From Bradyrhizobium canariense (GTDB lineage: Bacteria; Pseudomonadota; Alphaproteobacteria; Rhizobiales; Xanthobacteraceae), in contig NZ_JAFCKJ010000004.1 in assembly GCF_018130465.1 (NCBI RefSeq), forward strand, positions 186,001-250,000: a stretch of DNA of 64,000 bases, read 5' to 3'. Numbering within the stretch: the first letter of the stretch is position 1; every line of letters starts with the position of its first letter. Of the stretch, positions 26,988 to 35,823 are shown piece after piece. Below the pieces are notes generated by a model. That model made no database searches. It was not told where the DNA came from and was given only the letters and a program-made list of their open reading frames with translations. The position numbers were made by a program, and so were the translations under genes.

Positions 26988-27018
26988 GCCTCTCCCCGCA
27001 AGCGGGGCGAGGGAGCAC
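26988..27018. repeat. REP-like palindrome (CTCTCCCCGC family)
   Basis: GCCTCTCCCCGCAAGCGGGGCGAGGGAG, a short perfect-stemmed copy just after the frameshifted gene's original stop. The rest of 27019-27213 holds no gene and is taken as the promoter of the next gene. Confidence 0.65.
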
Positions 27019-27213
27019 CGACCGGGCCGCGCATTCGCTTCGGCGCCACGGCGTTCAGACTCCCGTAACCATACGCCACGGCAAAACCCCCGAATGGACC
27101 GCCCTTGCCGCACCTCGGCCAAGTTCCGGCCAAAATCCGACGCCCTAGTCCCAGACTGACGTCGTCGTGCGGGGGACACTCGCGCCGCGCTCAACGCGAA
27201 CAGGGGAATAACG

Positions 27214-27636
27214 ATGAACGCCATGCGTCCGGAAAAGACCGAAACCACCGAGACCGAGACGATTGACACCAACCTCGCCGCAGTGACGGAAGTCGAAGCC
27301 GGCATCCGTGACTTCGTCCGCAACGACATCGCCTATCTGCGCCGTCCGGCGTCGACGACCACGGACGCGCCGCCGCTCGATCCGAGCGCCGAGGCCACCG
27401 TCACCAACGTCAACTCGCTGATCCAGCGCGTCGCCGGCACCTCGCTCGCCGAGATCGAGAATTTGATCTCCGAGCTCGAGAGCCTGCGCGACCTGCTCCA
27501 CGCCGAAGGCCAGCGCGTCCAGCGCGAGATCTCCGGCTACGCCCAGCTCAGCCAGGCCGCGATGAAGTCGACCCGCATGATCGCCGACAACGTCTCGCAG
27601 TGGAAGCGCGCCGCCGACGGCCTGCGCAACAGCTGA
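27214..27636 (+). CDS. Hypothetical coiled-coil protein (140 aa)
   Basis: A soluble, acidic, Thr/Glu-rich protein. The N-terminal 55 residues are polar (EKTETTETETIDTN...), then VNSLIQRVAGTSLAEIENLI and SELESLRDLLHAEGQRVQRE form a long amphipathic helix likely to be a coiled coil, ending in a second helix (MIADNVSQWKRAADGLR). AGGGGA lies seven bases before ATG 27214, and a strong terminator follows at 27659, so it is monocistronic. No family is recognised. Confidence 0.78.
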   Translation: MNAMRPEKTETTETETIDTNLAAVTEVEAGIRDFVRNDIAYLRRPASTTTDAPPLDPSAEATVTNVNSLIQRVAGTSLAEIENLISELESLRDLLHAEGQRVQREISGYAQLSQAAMKSTRMIADNVSQWKRAADGLRNS

Positions 27637-27658
27637 TCGCCGGATTCCGCATCACCAG

Positions 27659-27690
27659 CCGCCGCGTTCCGAAAGGGGCGCGGCGGTTTT
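27659..27690 (+). terminator. Rho-independent terminator
   Basis: Perfect stem CCGCCGCG (27659-27666) and CGCGGCGG (27679-27686), twelve-base loop, then TTTT. It ends the transcript of the coiled-coil protein gene. Confidence 0.85.
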
Positions 27691-27735
27691 GATTCGTGGG
27701 GCGTGCATGCGCACGCAGTCGTTCCAACAACGGTG

Positions 27736-27836
27736 TCATCACCCGCGAAAGCGGGTGATCCAGTATCCCACAGACAGTGAGGTCAGAACCGAGACGCCGC
27801 GGCGTACTGGATGCCCCGCTTTCGCGGGGCATCCAG
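27736..27836. repeat. Dispersed inverted repeat (GCGAAAGCGGG family)
   Basis: CATCACCCGCGAAAGCGGGT with GATCCAGTATC on the left, and GTACTGGATGCCCCGCTTTC with GCGGGGCATCC on the right, are inverse copies flanking about 40 bases. It lies in the 285-base gap before the 45-aa membrane protein gene; no other gene is visible there. Confidence 0.65.
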
Positions 27837-27921
27837 CGGAGGGTTTTGAACTTCCCGCATTCCCCCGGCGACTAATGCCAGGCGCCCGCAGCCTTTTGCG
27901 GCCGGGCTCGGGGGACATTTC

Positions 27922-28059
27922 ATGGAAAGCATTCGGCCCGACAACACGGACCCGATACCGCTGCGGCCCGCGCCGAACCAGTTCGGCACGATCATGCTGC
28001 GTTTTGTCGGATTGCTGGCGGTTGCGATCGCCATATTGGCGTTCGTCTATAGCCGCTGA
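27922..28059 (+). CDS. Tiny single-span membrane protein (45 aa)
   Basis: ATG 27922 follows GGGGA at five bases. The product begins MESIRPDNTDPIPLRPAPNQ and has one helix, MLRFVGLLAVAIAILAFVYS, ending in Arg. The proline-rich cytosolic head and the anchored tail resemble small rhizobial membrane proteins. Too short for family assignment. Confidence 0.65.
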   Translation: MESIRPDNTDPIPLRPAPNQFGTIMLRFVGLLAVAIAILAFVYSR

Positions 28060-28098
28060 AGCGGGGCCTGAAGCCGGCCCCGGAGAGTTAACGAAATC

Positions 28099-28245
28099 TT
28101 ACCGGGCGGCTTCCACAGTCGAGGCTTCCAGGGTGTAGGCGCCATCGGCATAGCCCTTCACCACCATGCCGGCGACCAGCATCACGGCCAGCGTCGCGGT
28201 AGCAAAGATGAATCCGACCAGCTTGAGTGCGCCGCGATCTGCCAT
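28099..28245 (-). CDS. Tiny single-span membrane protein (48 aa)
   Basis: ATG 28245 is preceded by GGGGACGAGG. The product has a basic start (MADRGALK), one hydrophobic helix LVGFIFATATLAVMLVAGMV, and a short periplasmic tail rich in Thr, Glu and Ala. It converges with the 45-aa gene. No family is recognised. Confidence 0.62.
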   Translation of the reverse strand: MADRGALKLVGFIFATATLAVMLVAGMVVKGYADGAYTLEASTVEAAR

Positions 28246-28444
28246 GGTCCTCGTCCCCTGTACTCTGCCCAGTTCGTTCAAATAGACAGCGACAGGTTCA
28301 TAATTGGTTAGCAACTCGATGGTTCCGCCAACTGCTTCGCGGGAAAACCATGTTGCGCAGGCTTATGGCAGCCACCCGGAATCGCGTCCATAGCGCGCGG
28401 GCAACACTCGCGCGCTCTTTTCGGCTGTTCATCTTGGAACAGGT

Positions 28445-28924
28445 CTAACCCTTCGCACGCATCGGAACGAAGGCATTGGCGGTGATGGCGTAGACGTCCT
28501 CGCCGCGCTGGTTGGTGCCGGTGGTGCGGGCGGTCAGGATGCCCCAGCCGGGTCGCGAGGCGGAGCTGCGCTTGTCGATGACGACGTTGGCGTAGGCGAC
28601 GGTGTCGCCGGCGAGCACCGGCCTGATCCAGCGCAGGTCGCGAAAGCCCGGCGACGGGCCCCATACCGCGACCTCCTCGCCGCGCGAAGCGGCTTCCCGC
28701 GCCAGACGCTGGCCGTCGGCGACAAGCAGGCTCATGCAGGCCGAGCCGACATGCCAGCCCGAGGCCGCGAGCCCGCCGAACAGCGAGTTCTTGCCCTCCT
28801 CCTCGTCGAGGTGGAAACGCTGCGGGTCGAACTTCGCGGCGAACGCCTTGATGGAGTCCGCCGTGAAAATGTAGGCGCCGATCTCTCGACGATGGCCGAT
28901 CTCGATGTCCTCGAAGAACCGCAT
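28445..28924 (-). CDS. MaoC-like dehydratase (hot-dog) protein B
   Basis: A 159-residue hot-dog protein. FAAKFDPQRFHLDEEEGKN holds the MaoC/hydratase-2 signature with Asp and His of the catalytic dyad, followed by GLAASGWHV (oxyanion-hole glycine region) and strands RPVLAGDTVAYANVVID and GEDVYAITANAFV. It probably acts on an acyl-CoA or acts with the neighbouring MaoC protein as a two-subunit hydratase. Its start codon overlaps the stop of that gene (ATGA). Confidence 0.85.
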   Translation of the reverse strand: MRFFEDIEIGHRREIGAYIFTADSIKAFAAKFDPQRFHLDEEEGKNSLFGGLAASGWHVGSACMSLLVADGQRLAREAASRGEEVAVWGPSPGFRDLRWIRPVLAGDTVAYANVVIDKRSSASRPGWGILTARTTGTNQRGEDVYAITANAFVPMRAKG

Positions 28925-29376
28925 CAGACCGCCCCCTCGCGCCGCTTGATCAGGATCGGCGAGGTCATCTCGCACAGCGCATCACCCCTGGCGTTACGCA
29001 CGGTGCATTTGAACTTGACGATGCCGAGCTCCGGGCGACTCTTCGAGGTGCGGGCCTCCACGATTTCGACGTCGAGCATGAGGTCGTCGCCGGGTCTCAG
29101 CGGCGACAGCCAGCGCACCTCCTCGACGCCGGGAGATCCCAGCGAGGCGGCGCGGGTAATGAAACCGTCGGCCATCATCCGCATCATCAGCGAACAGAGA
29201 TGCCAGCCCGAGCCGGACAGCCCGCGCAGCATGCTTTTGCCGGCGGCCTCCTCGTCGAGGTGCATCGGCTGCGGATCGAACTCGGCGGCAAAGGCCAAAA
29301 TCTCGTCGCGGGTGACATGGCGCGGGCCGAATGTTCCGAACCGGCCGGGCGGGAAATCTTCGAAGGTCAGGGTCAT
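28924..29376 (-). CDS. MaoC-like dehydratase (hot-dog) protein A
   Basis: A 150-residue partner with the same signature, FAAEFDPQPMHLDEEAAGKS, then GLSGSGWHL and RPGDDLMLDVEIVEARTSKS. The two MaoC proteins share about 30-40% by eye and are translationally coupled, suggesting a heterodimeric (R)-enoyl-CoA hydratase or similar. The start at ATG 29376 gives the conserved FEDFPPGRFGTFGP N-terminus; no good ribosome site is visible and the frame is open 52 codons further upstream. Confidence 0.83.
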   Translation of the reverse strand: MTLTFEDFPPGRFGTFGPRHVTRDEILAFAAEFDPQPMHLDEEAAGKSMLRGLSGSGWHLCSLMMRMMADGFITRAASLGSPGVEEVRWLSPLRPGDDLMLDVEIVEARTSKSRPELGIVKFKCTVRNARGDALCEMTSPILIKRREGAV

Positions 29377-29554
29377 CTTGGGAAAGGTTTGAGGGAATGA
29401 CAGATTGTGGCCGCACTTTGCGGCAATCTCAACCCGCCGGCCCGCATGGCTCGTGCTACATTCGGCGCACCGGCGTCGGACTTGAGTCGGATCGATCAGG
29501 GGCCACGATCCATTTGCAAGGCCCGACAACACCCGAATTGCCCTGGGGAGAGCA

Positions 29555-29851
29555 ATGTTTTCATTCAGCGACCTGTTTCAATGGGACCGCTTCATCACGC
29601 CGACGATCATCAAGACCTTCTACTGGCTGGTGATCGCGCTGATCTGCCTGTTCGGCCTCTCCGGCATCTTCTCCGGCCTCGCGATGATGGCGATCAGCCC
29701 GTTCGGCGGTTTCCTGATGCTGCTGTCGTCGATCGCGAGCGTCGTCGTCGGGATCGTGTTCTCGCGCATTCTCGCGGAGCTGATCCTGATCATCTTCCGC
29801 ATCAACGAGCATCTCGGCGCGATCAGGGATCAGGGCGGCGGGTTGCGGTGA
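29555..29851 (+). CDS. DUF4282 membrane protein (98 aa)
   Basis: Starts FSFSDLFQWDRFITPTIIKT, the usual DUF4282 N-terminus, followed by helices FYWLVIALICLFGLSGIFSG, GGFLMLLSSIASVVVGIVF and RILAELILIIFRINEHL. The family is a two-to-three-helix membrane protein of unknown function. GGGGAGAG precedes ATG 29555. Confidence 0.85.
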   Translation: MFSFSDLFQWDRFITPTIIKTFYWLVIALICLFGLSGIFSGLAMMAISPFGGFLMLLSSIASVVVGIVFSRILAELILIIFRINEHLGAIRDQGGGLR

Positions 29852-29859
29852 GGCTTCCG

Positions 29860-29989
29860 TGTCCCGGACGCGGCGCGGCATGAAATGACGCGACGCAGAG
29901 CCGGGACCCATGCATCCCTAATCAAGAGTCCTGGGCCCCGGCTCTGCAGCGCACCGCTGATGAAGCGCTGCGCTGCGTCCGGGGCACAA
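29860..29989. repeat. Dispersed inverted repeat (GTCCCGGACGC family)
   Basis: Left arm GTCCCGGACGCGGCGCGGCA with CGCAGAGCCGGGACCC, right arm CTGGGCCCCGGCTCTGCAGC with CGCTGCGCTGCGTCCGGGGC; they are near-inverse copies separated by about 15 bases. It fills the gap between convergent DUF4282 and ychF genes and could serve as a bidirectional transcription end. Confidence 0.7.
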
Positions 29990-30000
29990 ACTCCAGAATC

Positions 30001-31098
30001 TTACGTATTGAACCTGAAATGCATCACGTCGCCGTCGGCGACGACGTATTCCTTGCCTTCGAGGCGGAGCTTGCCGGCATCGCGGGCGCCGGCTTCGCCG
30101 TTGAGCGCGACGTAGTCCTCATAGGCAATGGTCTCGGCGCGGATGAAGCCTTTCTCGAAGTCGGTGTGGATCACACCGGCCGCGCCCGGCGCCTTGGTGC
30201 CGCGATGGATGGTCCAGGCGCGCGCTTCCTTCGGGCCCACCGTGAAATAGGTGATGAGGTCGAGCAGCGTGTAGCCGGCGCGGATCAGGCGATCGAGGCC
30301 GGCCTCTTCGAGACCCAGCGTCTCCAGGAAGTCGGCGCGTTCGTCACGTGAAATGGTGGCGATCTCGGATTCGATTTTTGCCGAGATGACGACGGCAATG
30401 GCGCCTTCCTTGGCAGCCTGGTCCTGCACCGCCTTCGAGAACGAATTGCCGGATGCGGCCGAGCCTTCCTCGACGTTGCAGACGTAGAGCACGGGCTTGG
30501 AGGACAGCAGGCCGAGCATCCCGAAGGCGCGCTCCTCCTCCGCCTTGCGCTCGACGAGACGCGCGGGCTTGCCCTCGCGCAGCAGCACCAGCGTACGATT
30601 GACGAGGTCGAGCTGCTCCTTGGCGTCCTTGTCGTTGCCCTTGGCCTTCTTGGACAGGTTGTCGACGCGCTTCTCGAGGCTGTCGAGATCGGCGAGCATC
30701 AGCTCGGTCTCGATGGTCTCGATGTCGGCGAGCGGGGCGATCTTGCCCTCGACATGGGTGATGTCGGAGTCCTCGAAGCAGCGCACGACATGCGCGATGG
30801 CGTCGACCTCGCGGATGTTGGCGAGGAACTGATTGCCGAGGCCTTCACCCTTGGACGCGCCGCGCACGAGGCCGGCGATGTCCACGAAGGTCAGCCGGGT
30901 CGGGATGATCTGCCCCGATTTGGCGATGGCCGAGAGCTTGTCGAGCCGCGGGTCCGGCACCGCGACCTCGCCGACATTCGGCTCGATGGTGCAGAACGGA
31001 TAGTTCGCCGCCTGCGCCGCGGCCGTCTCGGTCAGCGCGTTGAACAAGGTCGATTTGCCGACATTGGGCAATCCGACGATCCCGCATTTAAATCCCAC
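30001..31098 (-). CDS. ychF: Redox-regulated ATPase YchF
   Basis: Obg-family P-loop NTPase that prefers ATP and binds ribosomes; 365 residues, the usual length. G1 is GLPNVGKST (residues 9-17), G3 lies in [10 protein letters not shown], and the G4-like motif is the non-canonical NVEE that gives ATP preference. The C-terminal TGS domain includes [20 protein letters not shown] and the end is FRFNT. It follows pth by five bases, so it is in the rplY-pth-ychF operon, a conserved alphaproteobacterial order. Confidence 0.96.
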   Translation of the reverse strand: MGFKCGIVGLPNVGKSTLFNALTETAAAQAANYPFCTIEPNVGEVAVPDPRLDKLSAIAKSGQIIPTRLTFVDIAGLVRGASKGEGLGNQFLANIREVDAIAHVVRCFEDSDITHVEGKIAPLADIETIETELMLADLDSLEKRVDNLSKKAKGNDKDAKEQLDLVNRTLVLLREGKPARLVERKAEEERAFGMLGLLSSKPVLYVCNVEEGSAASGNSFSKAVQDQAAKEGAIAVVISAKIESEIATISRDERADFLETLGLEEAGLDRLIRAGYTLLDLITYFTVGPKEARAWTIHRGTKAPGAAGVIHTDFEKGFIRAETIAYEDYVALNGEAGARDAGKLRLEGKEYVVADGDVMHFRFNT

Positions 31099-31103
31099 GA
31101 GCG

Positions 31104-31709
31104 TTATTCCTTGCCGTTGTCGTCCTTGGTCAAAAATCCCTTCGCCTGCATGGCGAGATGCACCCTGTTGGCGAAGGTCGCGTCCGTGCCTTTGGCAACC
31201 AACGCCGCGTGCTCTGCCACCGCGTCGCAGAGCGTCGCCACCCAGTCGTTGTCGGCTTTGGCGAAGTCCGACAGCACATGGCCGTGCACCAATTCCTTGA
31301 CGCCGGGATGACCGATACCGAGCCGCACCCGGCGGTACTCGTTGCCGATATGGGCGGAGATCGAGCGCAGGCCGTTGTGGCCGGCGATGCCGCCGCCGAT
31401 CTTCACCCGCACCTTGCCCGGCGGCAGTTCGAGCTCGTCATGGAATACGGTGACGTCGCCCGGCGCGATCTTGAAGAAGCCTGCCGCTTCCTGAACGCTG
31501 CGGCCGGACTCGTTCATGTAGGTCATGGGCTTGAGCAGGATCACGCGCTCAGTGCCGAGCGTGCCTTCCGAGGTCTCGCCCTGAAACCTGCGGCGCCAGG
31601 GTGAGAAACCATGACGCCGCGCGATCTCGTCGACGGCCATGAAGCCGACATTGTGCCGGTTACGTGCGAATTTCGGGCCGGGATTGCCGAGCCCAACAAA
31701 GAGTCGCAT
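31104..31709 (-). CDS. pth: Peptidyl-tRNA hydrolase
   Basis: Cleaves peptidyl-tRNA released from stalled ribosomes. The 201-residue protein carries the catalytic His19 and neighbouring Asn in [10 protein letters not shown], Asn9 in GLGNPGPKF, Asn66 in TYMNESG, and Asp91 in [24 protein letters not shown] and RVRLGIGHP are the tRNA-binding loops. It is the middle gene of rplY-pth-ychF, separated from rplY by a strong stem-loop. Confidence 0.96.
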   Translation of the reverse strand: MRLFVGLGNPGPKFARNRHNVGFMAVDEIARRHGFSPWRRRFQGETSEGTLGTERVILLKPMTYMNESGRSVQEAAGFFKIAPGDVTVFHDELELPPGKVRVKIGGGIAGHNGLRSISAHIGNEYRRVRLGIGHPGVKELVHGHVLSDFAKADNDWVATLCDAVAEHAALVAKGTDATFANRVHLAMQAKGFLTKDDNGKE

Positions 31710-31730
31710 GACGCGGCGCGCCCCTCGCTC

Positions 31731-31755
31731 GGCGCGCGGTCAGGGACCGCGCGCC
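31731..31755 (-). promoter_or_regulatory. Intercistronic stem-loop between rplY and pth
   Basis: GGCGCGCGGTC and GACCGCGCGCC are perfect 11-base arms around a three-base loop. No T-run follows on either strand, so it is more likely an RNA processing or stability hairpin, or partial terminator, that reduces pth/ychF expression relative to rplY. Confidence 0.65.
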
Positions 31756-31767
31756 AGCTTTGAGAGA

Positions 31768-32487
31768 TTACTTCTTCTTGTCGCCGCCGGCGGGAGCCTT
31801 AGCAGCCGGGGCCTTGGCAGCCGCTGCCGGAGCAGCAGCACCCGCAGCCGGAGCAGCACCAGCCGCCGGAGCAGCAGCACCCGCAGCAGGAGCAGCAGCC
31901 GCAGCCTTCAGCTCTTCGGCGTAGCCGGACGGCGGCACAATGGTGACGAGGGTCGCGTCCTCGGAGGTCAGCGCCTTCACGCCGGCCGGCAGCTTGATGT
32001 CGGAGAGATGCAGCGAGTGGCCGATCTCGAGCGAACCGACATCAGCCTCGATGAACTGCGGGATGTTCTCCACGCCGCACTCGAGCTCGATCGCATGCGC
32101 AACGATGTTCACGGCGCCGCCGCGCTTCACGCCGGGCGAACCTTCAGCCTTCACCACATGCAGCGGAACGCTGATGCGGATGGTGGCGCCTTCGCCGAGC
32201 CGCATGAAGTCGACGTGAATCGGGAAGTCCTTGACCGGATCGAGGTGGTAGTCGCGCGGAATCACGCGGTGCTTGTTGCCCTCGAGGTCGATGTCGACCA
32301 GCGTGGTCAGGAACCGGCCGGCGAGGATGCGCGTGCGCAGTTCGCGATCTTCGATCGAGATCGTCAGCGGGGGCTGGTTGTTGCCGTAGATCACTCCGGG
32401 CACTCTCCCGGCGCGACGCTCAGCCCGGGCGGCCCCCTTGCCGCTCTTCGGACGTGCGGTCGCCTTCAATTCCTTGACGGTCGCCAT
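31768..32487 (-). CDS. rplY: Ribosomal protein bL25 (Ctc type) with Ala/Pro-rich tail
   Basis: 5S rRNA-binding protein of the large subunit, long Ctc form, 239 residues. The L25 domain (residues 1-95) has LKATARPKSGKGAARAERRA and GRVPGVIYG, the C-terminal TL5 beta domain (to about 190) has RGGAVNIVAHAIELECG and IEADVGSLEIGHSLHLSDI. The last 45 residues are repeats of AAPAAGA with Lys, an alanine/proline-rich extension seen in Rhizobiales. ATG 32487 is used: an earlier ATG gives a non-conserved start. Confidence 0.95.
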   Translation of the reverse strand: MATVKELKATARPKSGKGAARAERRAGRVPGVIYGNNQPPLTISIEDRELRTRILAGRFLTTLVDIDLEGNKHRVIPRDYHLDPVKDFPIHVDFMRLGEGATIRISVPLHVVKAEGSPGVKRGGAVNIVAHAIELECGVENIPQFIEADVGSLEIGHSLHLSDIKLPAGVKALTSEDATLVTIVPPSGYAEELKAAAAAPAAGAAAPAAGAAPAAGAAAPAAAAKAPAAKAPAGGDKKK

Positions 32488-32670
32488 AACGTTAAGTCCT
32501 TGTTTTTGCAAAAGTTAATGGGCCGCAAGGCGGCCCATGGCATACGCCGCAGCAAGCCTCCAGGGGTGCGGGGGCCGCGGACGTGCCGGGCTTTTACCCG
32601 GAAGATGCGGAAATGACAAGGAGAATGGGCCGTCGGGCGGAACCCGATAGCCCGGATGGAGCCGCCGGAA

Positions 32671-32922
32671 TTACCCGCCGAGCTTGGCCTCCAGCGCCGC
32701 GATGCGCGCCTTCAGAGCCTCGTTCTCCTCACGCGCCAGGCGCGCCATGTCCTTGACCGCCTCGAACTCCTCGCGCTTGACCAGGTCCATGTCGCGCAGG
32801 AATTTTTCGGCCTGGGTGCGCATCACCGTGTCGAACTCGCGCTTGACGCCCTGCGCGGCACCGGCGGCGTCGTTCATCAGGCGGCCGATCTCGTCGAAAA
32901 ACCGGTTGTTGGTCTGGGTCAT
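32671..32922 (-). CDS. ubiK: Ubiquinone biosynthesis accessory factor UbiK (BMFP domain)
   Basis: An 83-residue coiled-coil protein of the BMFP (DUF526) family. The N-terminal helix NRFFDEIGRLMNDAAGAAQG is membrane-binding, the rest (VKREEFEAVKDMARLAREEN, EALKARIAALEAKL) is a trimeric coiled coil. It assists UbiJ and the Ubi complex in aerobic ubiquinone synthesis. AGGAGACCGAC precedes ATG 32922. It diverges from the dienelactone hydrolase gene. Confidence 0.88.
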   Translation of the reverse strand: MTQTNNRFFDEIGRLMNDAAGAAQGVKREFDTVMRTQAEKFLRDMDLVKREEFEAVKDMARLAREENEALKARIAALEAKLGG

Positions 32923-33091
32923 GTCGGTCTCCTGGCGGCTTTCGATGAAGTCTGCGCGAACTCGCGGGGAGACAATGGCAATCCGATTGGGCCGGTTCAA
33001 GGGCCGATCAGCGGTATCCTTGTCATGCCCCGGTTTCCTTGCAATCGTATTCAACGTCCCTGCATAAGAAGAATCACAAAAGGCGCTCGAG

Positions 33092-33823
33092 ATGATCGAC
33101 CAGCAGATCGCGATCCCCACCAAGGACGGTCACACCGCAACCTTCATCAGCCATCCCGAACGCGGCGGGCCGTTTCCGGTCATCCTGTTCTACATGGACG
33201 CGCCGGCGATCCGCGAAGAGCTGCGCGACATGGCGCGCCGGCTCGCGACATCGGGCTATTACGTGATGCTGCCGAACCTCTATTACCGTTCCGGCGTGAT
33301 GGAGCTCGGCGCGCTGCCGGCCGATCCGAACGCGCCGGAGCGCAAGCGCATGTTCGCGCTGATGGACTCGCTCACGATACCCATGATCATGGACGACACG
33401 AGGGCGCTGCTCACCTATGCCGAAGGCCAGGCGGCCGCCAACACCAGGCTGATCGGCACTGTCGGCTACTGCATGAGCGGCCGCTACGCCGTCAACGCCG
33501 CCACGCATTTTCCCGATCGCGTCAAGGCCGCCGCCTCGGTCTACGGCACGAAGCTCGCAACCGACCATGACGACAGCCCGCATCTCGCGGCAGCCAAGAC
33601 CAAGGCAGAACTCTATTTCGCCTGCGCCGAGACCGACATCTACGCGCCCGCCGAGATCATCGAGAAGGTGAAGCAGGGCATGAGCGGCGCCAAAGCCGAG
33701 GTCGAGATCTTTCCCGGCACCCATCACGGCTTCGCCTTCCCCAAGCGTCCGGTCTATCACCGCGACGCCGCCGAGCGGCATTGGGAGCGGCTGCTGGCGC
33801 TCTATCGCCGCAATCTCGTTTAA
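33092..33823 (+). CDS. Dienelactone hydrolase family protein
   Basis: Alpha/beta hydrolase of 243 residues. The nucleophile is Cys127 in GYCMSGR, the acid Asp182 in CAETDIYAP, and the base His211/212 in GTHHGFAFP, the same Cys-Asp-His triad as dienelactone hydrolase. [13 protein letters not shown] and [15 protein letters not shown] are family strands. It begins a plus-strand run with lgt, which starts 14 bases after its stop. The actual ester or lactone substrate is not known. Confidence 0.88.
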   Translation: MIDQQIAIPTKDGHTATFISHPERGGPFPVILFYMDAPAIREELRDMARRLATSGYYVMLPNLYYRSGVMELGALPADPNAPERKRMFALMDSLTIPMIMDDTRALLTYAEGQAAANTRLIGTVGYCMSGRYAVNAATHFPDRVKAAASVYGTKLATDHDDSPHLAAAKTKAELYFACAETDIYAPAEIIEKVKQGMSGAKAEVEIFPGTHHGFAFPKRPVYHRDAAERHWERLLALYRRNLV

Positions 33824-33837
33824 GTCTAGCAGGCCTG

Positions 33838-34683
33838 ATGCCCTTTCTGCTCATCGACTTTCCCGCCTTCAAGCCGATCGCGATCGAGATCGGTCCGTTC
33901 GCGATCCGCTGGTATGCACTGGCCTATATCTGCGGCATCGTGTTCGGCTGGCTCTATGCGCGCTCGCTCCTGAAGAAAGAGCGGCTGTGGGGCGGCCCTG
34001 CACCGATGTCGCTGGTGCAGATCGACGACTTCATTCTGTGGGTGACGCTCGGCATCATCCTCGGCGGCCGCACCGGCTACGTGCTGTTCTACAATCTGCC
34101 CTTCTTCATCGACCATCCCGCCGCGATCTTCAGGCTGTGGGAAGGCGGCATGTCGTTCCACGGCGGCTTCCTCGGCTGCGTCGTCGCGGTGATGTGGTTC
34201 GCCTATCGCAATCACATCCCGATCCTGTCGCTCGGCGACATCACCACAGCCGTCGCCCCGGTCGGGCTGCTGCTCGGCCGCATCGCCAATTTCATCAATG
34301 GCGAATTGTGGGGCCGCGCCGCCGACCCGGAGCTGCCCTGGGCGATGATCTTCCCCAACGACCCCACCCAGCTGCCGCGCCATCCGAGCCAGCTCTACGA
34401 GGCCGGCATGGAGGGCATTTTGCTGTTCGCGGCCCTCGCGATCATGATCCGCTTCGGTGCCCTGAAGCGGCCGGGCATGATCCTCGGGGCGTTCATCCTG
34501 ATCTATGGTCTGAGCCGGATCGCCGGCGAGCATTTCCGCGAACCGGACGTCCAGCTCGGCTTCCTCTGGGGCGGATTAACCATGGGCATGCTGTTGTCGA
34601 TCCCGATGCTTATTGTCGGCGGCATACTTATTGTATTGGCAGTGAGGCGCGGTGCGCCGAAGCCCGCAGGGGCTATCAGTTAA
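33838..34683 (+). CDS. lgt: Prolipoprotein diacylglyceryl transferase
   Basis: Inner-membrane enzyme that attaches diacylglycerol to the lipobox Cys, first step of lipoprotein maturation. The 281-residue protein has seven hydrophobic helices, the [11 protein letters not shown] loop with the conserved His, and the Lgt signature [14 protein letters not shown] carrying the essential Arg. The C-terminal helices include [12 protein letters not shown] and [12 protein letters not shown] candidate substrate lipoprotein is encoded 2 kb downstream (36701). ATG 33838 begins the conserved [20 protein letters not shown]. Confidence 0.95.
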   Translation: MPFLLIDFPAFKPIAIEIGPFAIRWYALAYICGIVFGWLYARSLLKKERLWGGPAPMSLVQIDDFILWVTLGIILGGRTGYVLFYNLPFFIDHPAAIFRLWEGGMSFHGGFLGCVVAVMWFAYRNHIPILSLGDITTAVAPVGLLLGRIANFINGELWGRAADPELPWAMIFPNDPTQLPRHPSQLYEAGMEGILLFAALAIMIRFGALKRPGMILGAFILIYGLSRIAGEHFREPDVQLGFLWGGLTMGMLLSIPMLIVGGILIVLAVRRGAPKPAGAIS

Positions 34684-34704
34684 TTCCTTTCGAGAAGATG
34701 GGCC

Positions 34705-35823
34705 GTGACCGACCAGCCGCTACTCAACGAAATCAAGGCGCTGATCAAATCCTCAGGCCCCATGCCGGTCTGGCGGTACATGGAACTGTGCCTGATGCAT
34801 CCGCGCTATGGCTATTACGTCTCGCGCGATCCCCTGGGACGAGAAGGCGACTTCACGACCGCGCCCGAGGTCAGCCAGATGTTCGGCGAGCTCTTGGGCC
34901 TGTGGACCGCCTCGGTGTGGAAGCAGATGGGCTCGCCACAATTCCTGCGGCTGATCGAGCTCGGCCCCGGCCGCGGCACCATGATGGCGGATGCGCTGCG
35001 CGCGCTCCGCGTGCTGCCGCCGCTCTACCAGGCGCTCCACATCCACATGGTCGAGGTCAATCCGGTCCTGCGCGAGCGGCAGAGTGCGACGCTGTCGGGC
35101 GTGCGCAACATCGCCTGGCACGACCGCATCGACGACGTGCCTGAGGGACCGAGCATCATCCTCGCCAACGAATATTTCGACGTGCTGCCGATCCACCAGA
35201 TGGTCCGTCACGAGAACGGCTGGCACGAGCGCGTGATCGAGGTCGACGCCAACGGAAAACTTCAATTCGGCGCGGCGGCCGAGCCGACGCCGCGCTTCGA
35301 GGTGCTGCTGCCGCCTCTGGTGCGCGCCGCGCCCGTCGGGGCCGTGTTCGAATGGCGGCCCGATGCGGAGATCATGAAGCTCGCCAGCCGCGTGCGCGAC
35401 CAGGACGGCGCGGCGCTCATCATCGATTACGGCCATCTGCGCAGCGATGCCGGCGACACTTTCCAGGCGATCGCGCGCCACAGCTTCACCGATCCCCTGA
35501 AGGCGCCGGGCCAGGCCGACGTCACGGCCCATGTCGACTTCCAGGCGCTCGCGCGCGCGGCCGAGGATGTCGGCGCCCGCGTGCACGGCCCGGTGACGCA
35601 GGGCGATTTCCTCAAGCGCGTCGGCATCGAGACCCGTGCAGCCGCGCTGATGCAGAAGGCGGCGCCTGACGTCGCCACCGACATTTCGATCGCGCTCAAG
35701 CGCCTGACCGATACCGGGCGCAGCGGCATGGGCTCGATGTTCAAGGTGCTCGGCATCTCCGAGCCGCGGCTGACGGCTATCGCCGGCCTCAGCGATCTCG
35801 AACGCGCCGGAGACGGTTCATGA
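34705..35823 (+). CDS. SAM-dependent methyltransferase, MidA/NDUFAF7-like
   Basis: A 372-residue COG1565-type class I methyltransferase. The SAM motif is IELGPGRGTMMADALRAL, and the family signatures are MHPRYGYYVSRDPLGREGDF at the start, ILANEYFDVLPIHQ, and DYGHLRSDAGDTFQAI. Human NDUFAF7 of this family dimethylates an Arg of complex I subunit NDUFS2, so a role in complex I assembly is possible. The GTG start at 34705 follows lgt by 21 bases, and its stop overlaps the next ATG. Confidence 0.9.
   Translation: MTDQPLLNEIKALIKSSGPMPVWRYMELCLMHPRYGYYVSRDPLGREGDFTTAPEVSQMFGELLGLWTASVWKQMGSPQFLRLIELGPGRGTMMADALRALRVLPPLYQALHIHMVEVNPVLRERQSATLSGVRNIAWHDRIDDVPEGPSIILANEYFDVLPIHQMVRHENGWHERVIEVDANGKLQFGAAAEPTPRFEVLLPPLVRAAPVGAVFEWRPDAEIMKLASRVRDQDGAALIIDYGHLRSDAGDTFQAIARHSFTDPLKAPGQADVTAHVDFQALARAAEDVGARVHGPVTQGDFLKRVGIETRAAALMQKAAPDVATDISIALKRLTDTGRSGMGSMFKVLGISEPRLTAIAGLSDLERAGDGS

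Noticed and set aside
28350-28448. 32-codon basic frame between two tiny membrane genes
   Set aside because: No ribosome site and Arg-rich composition typical of noncoding GC-rich DNA.
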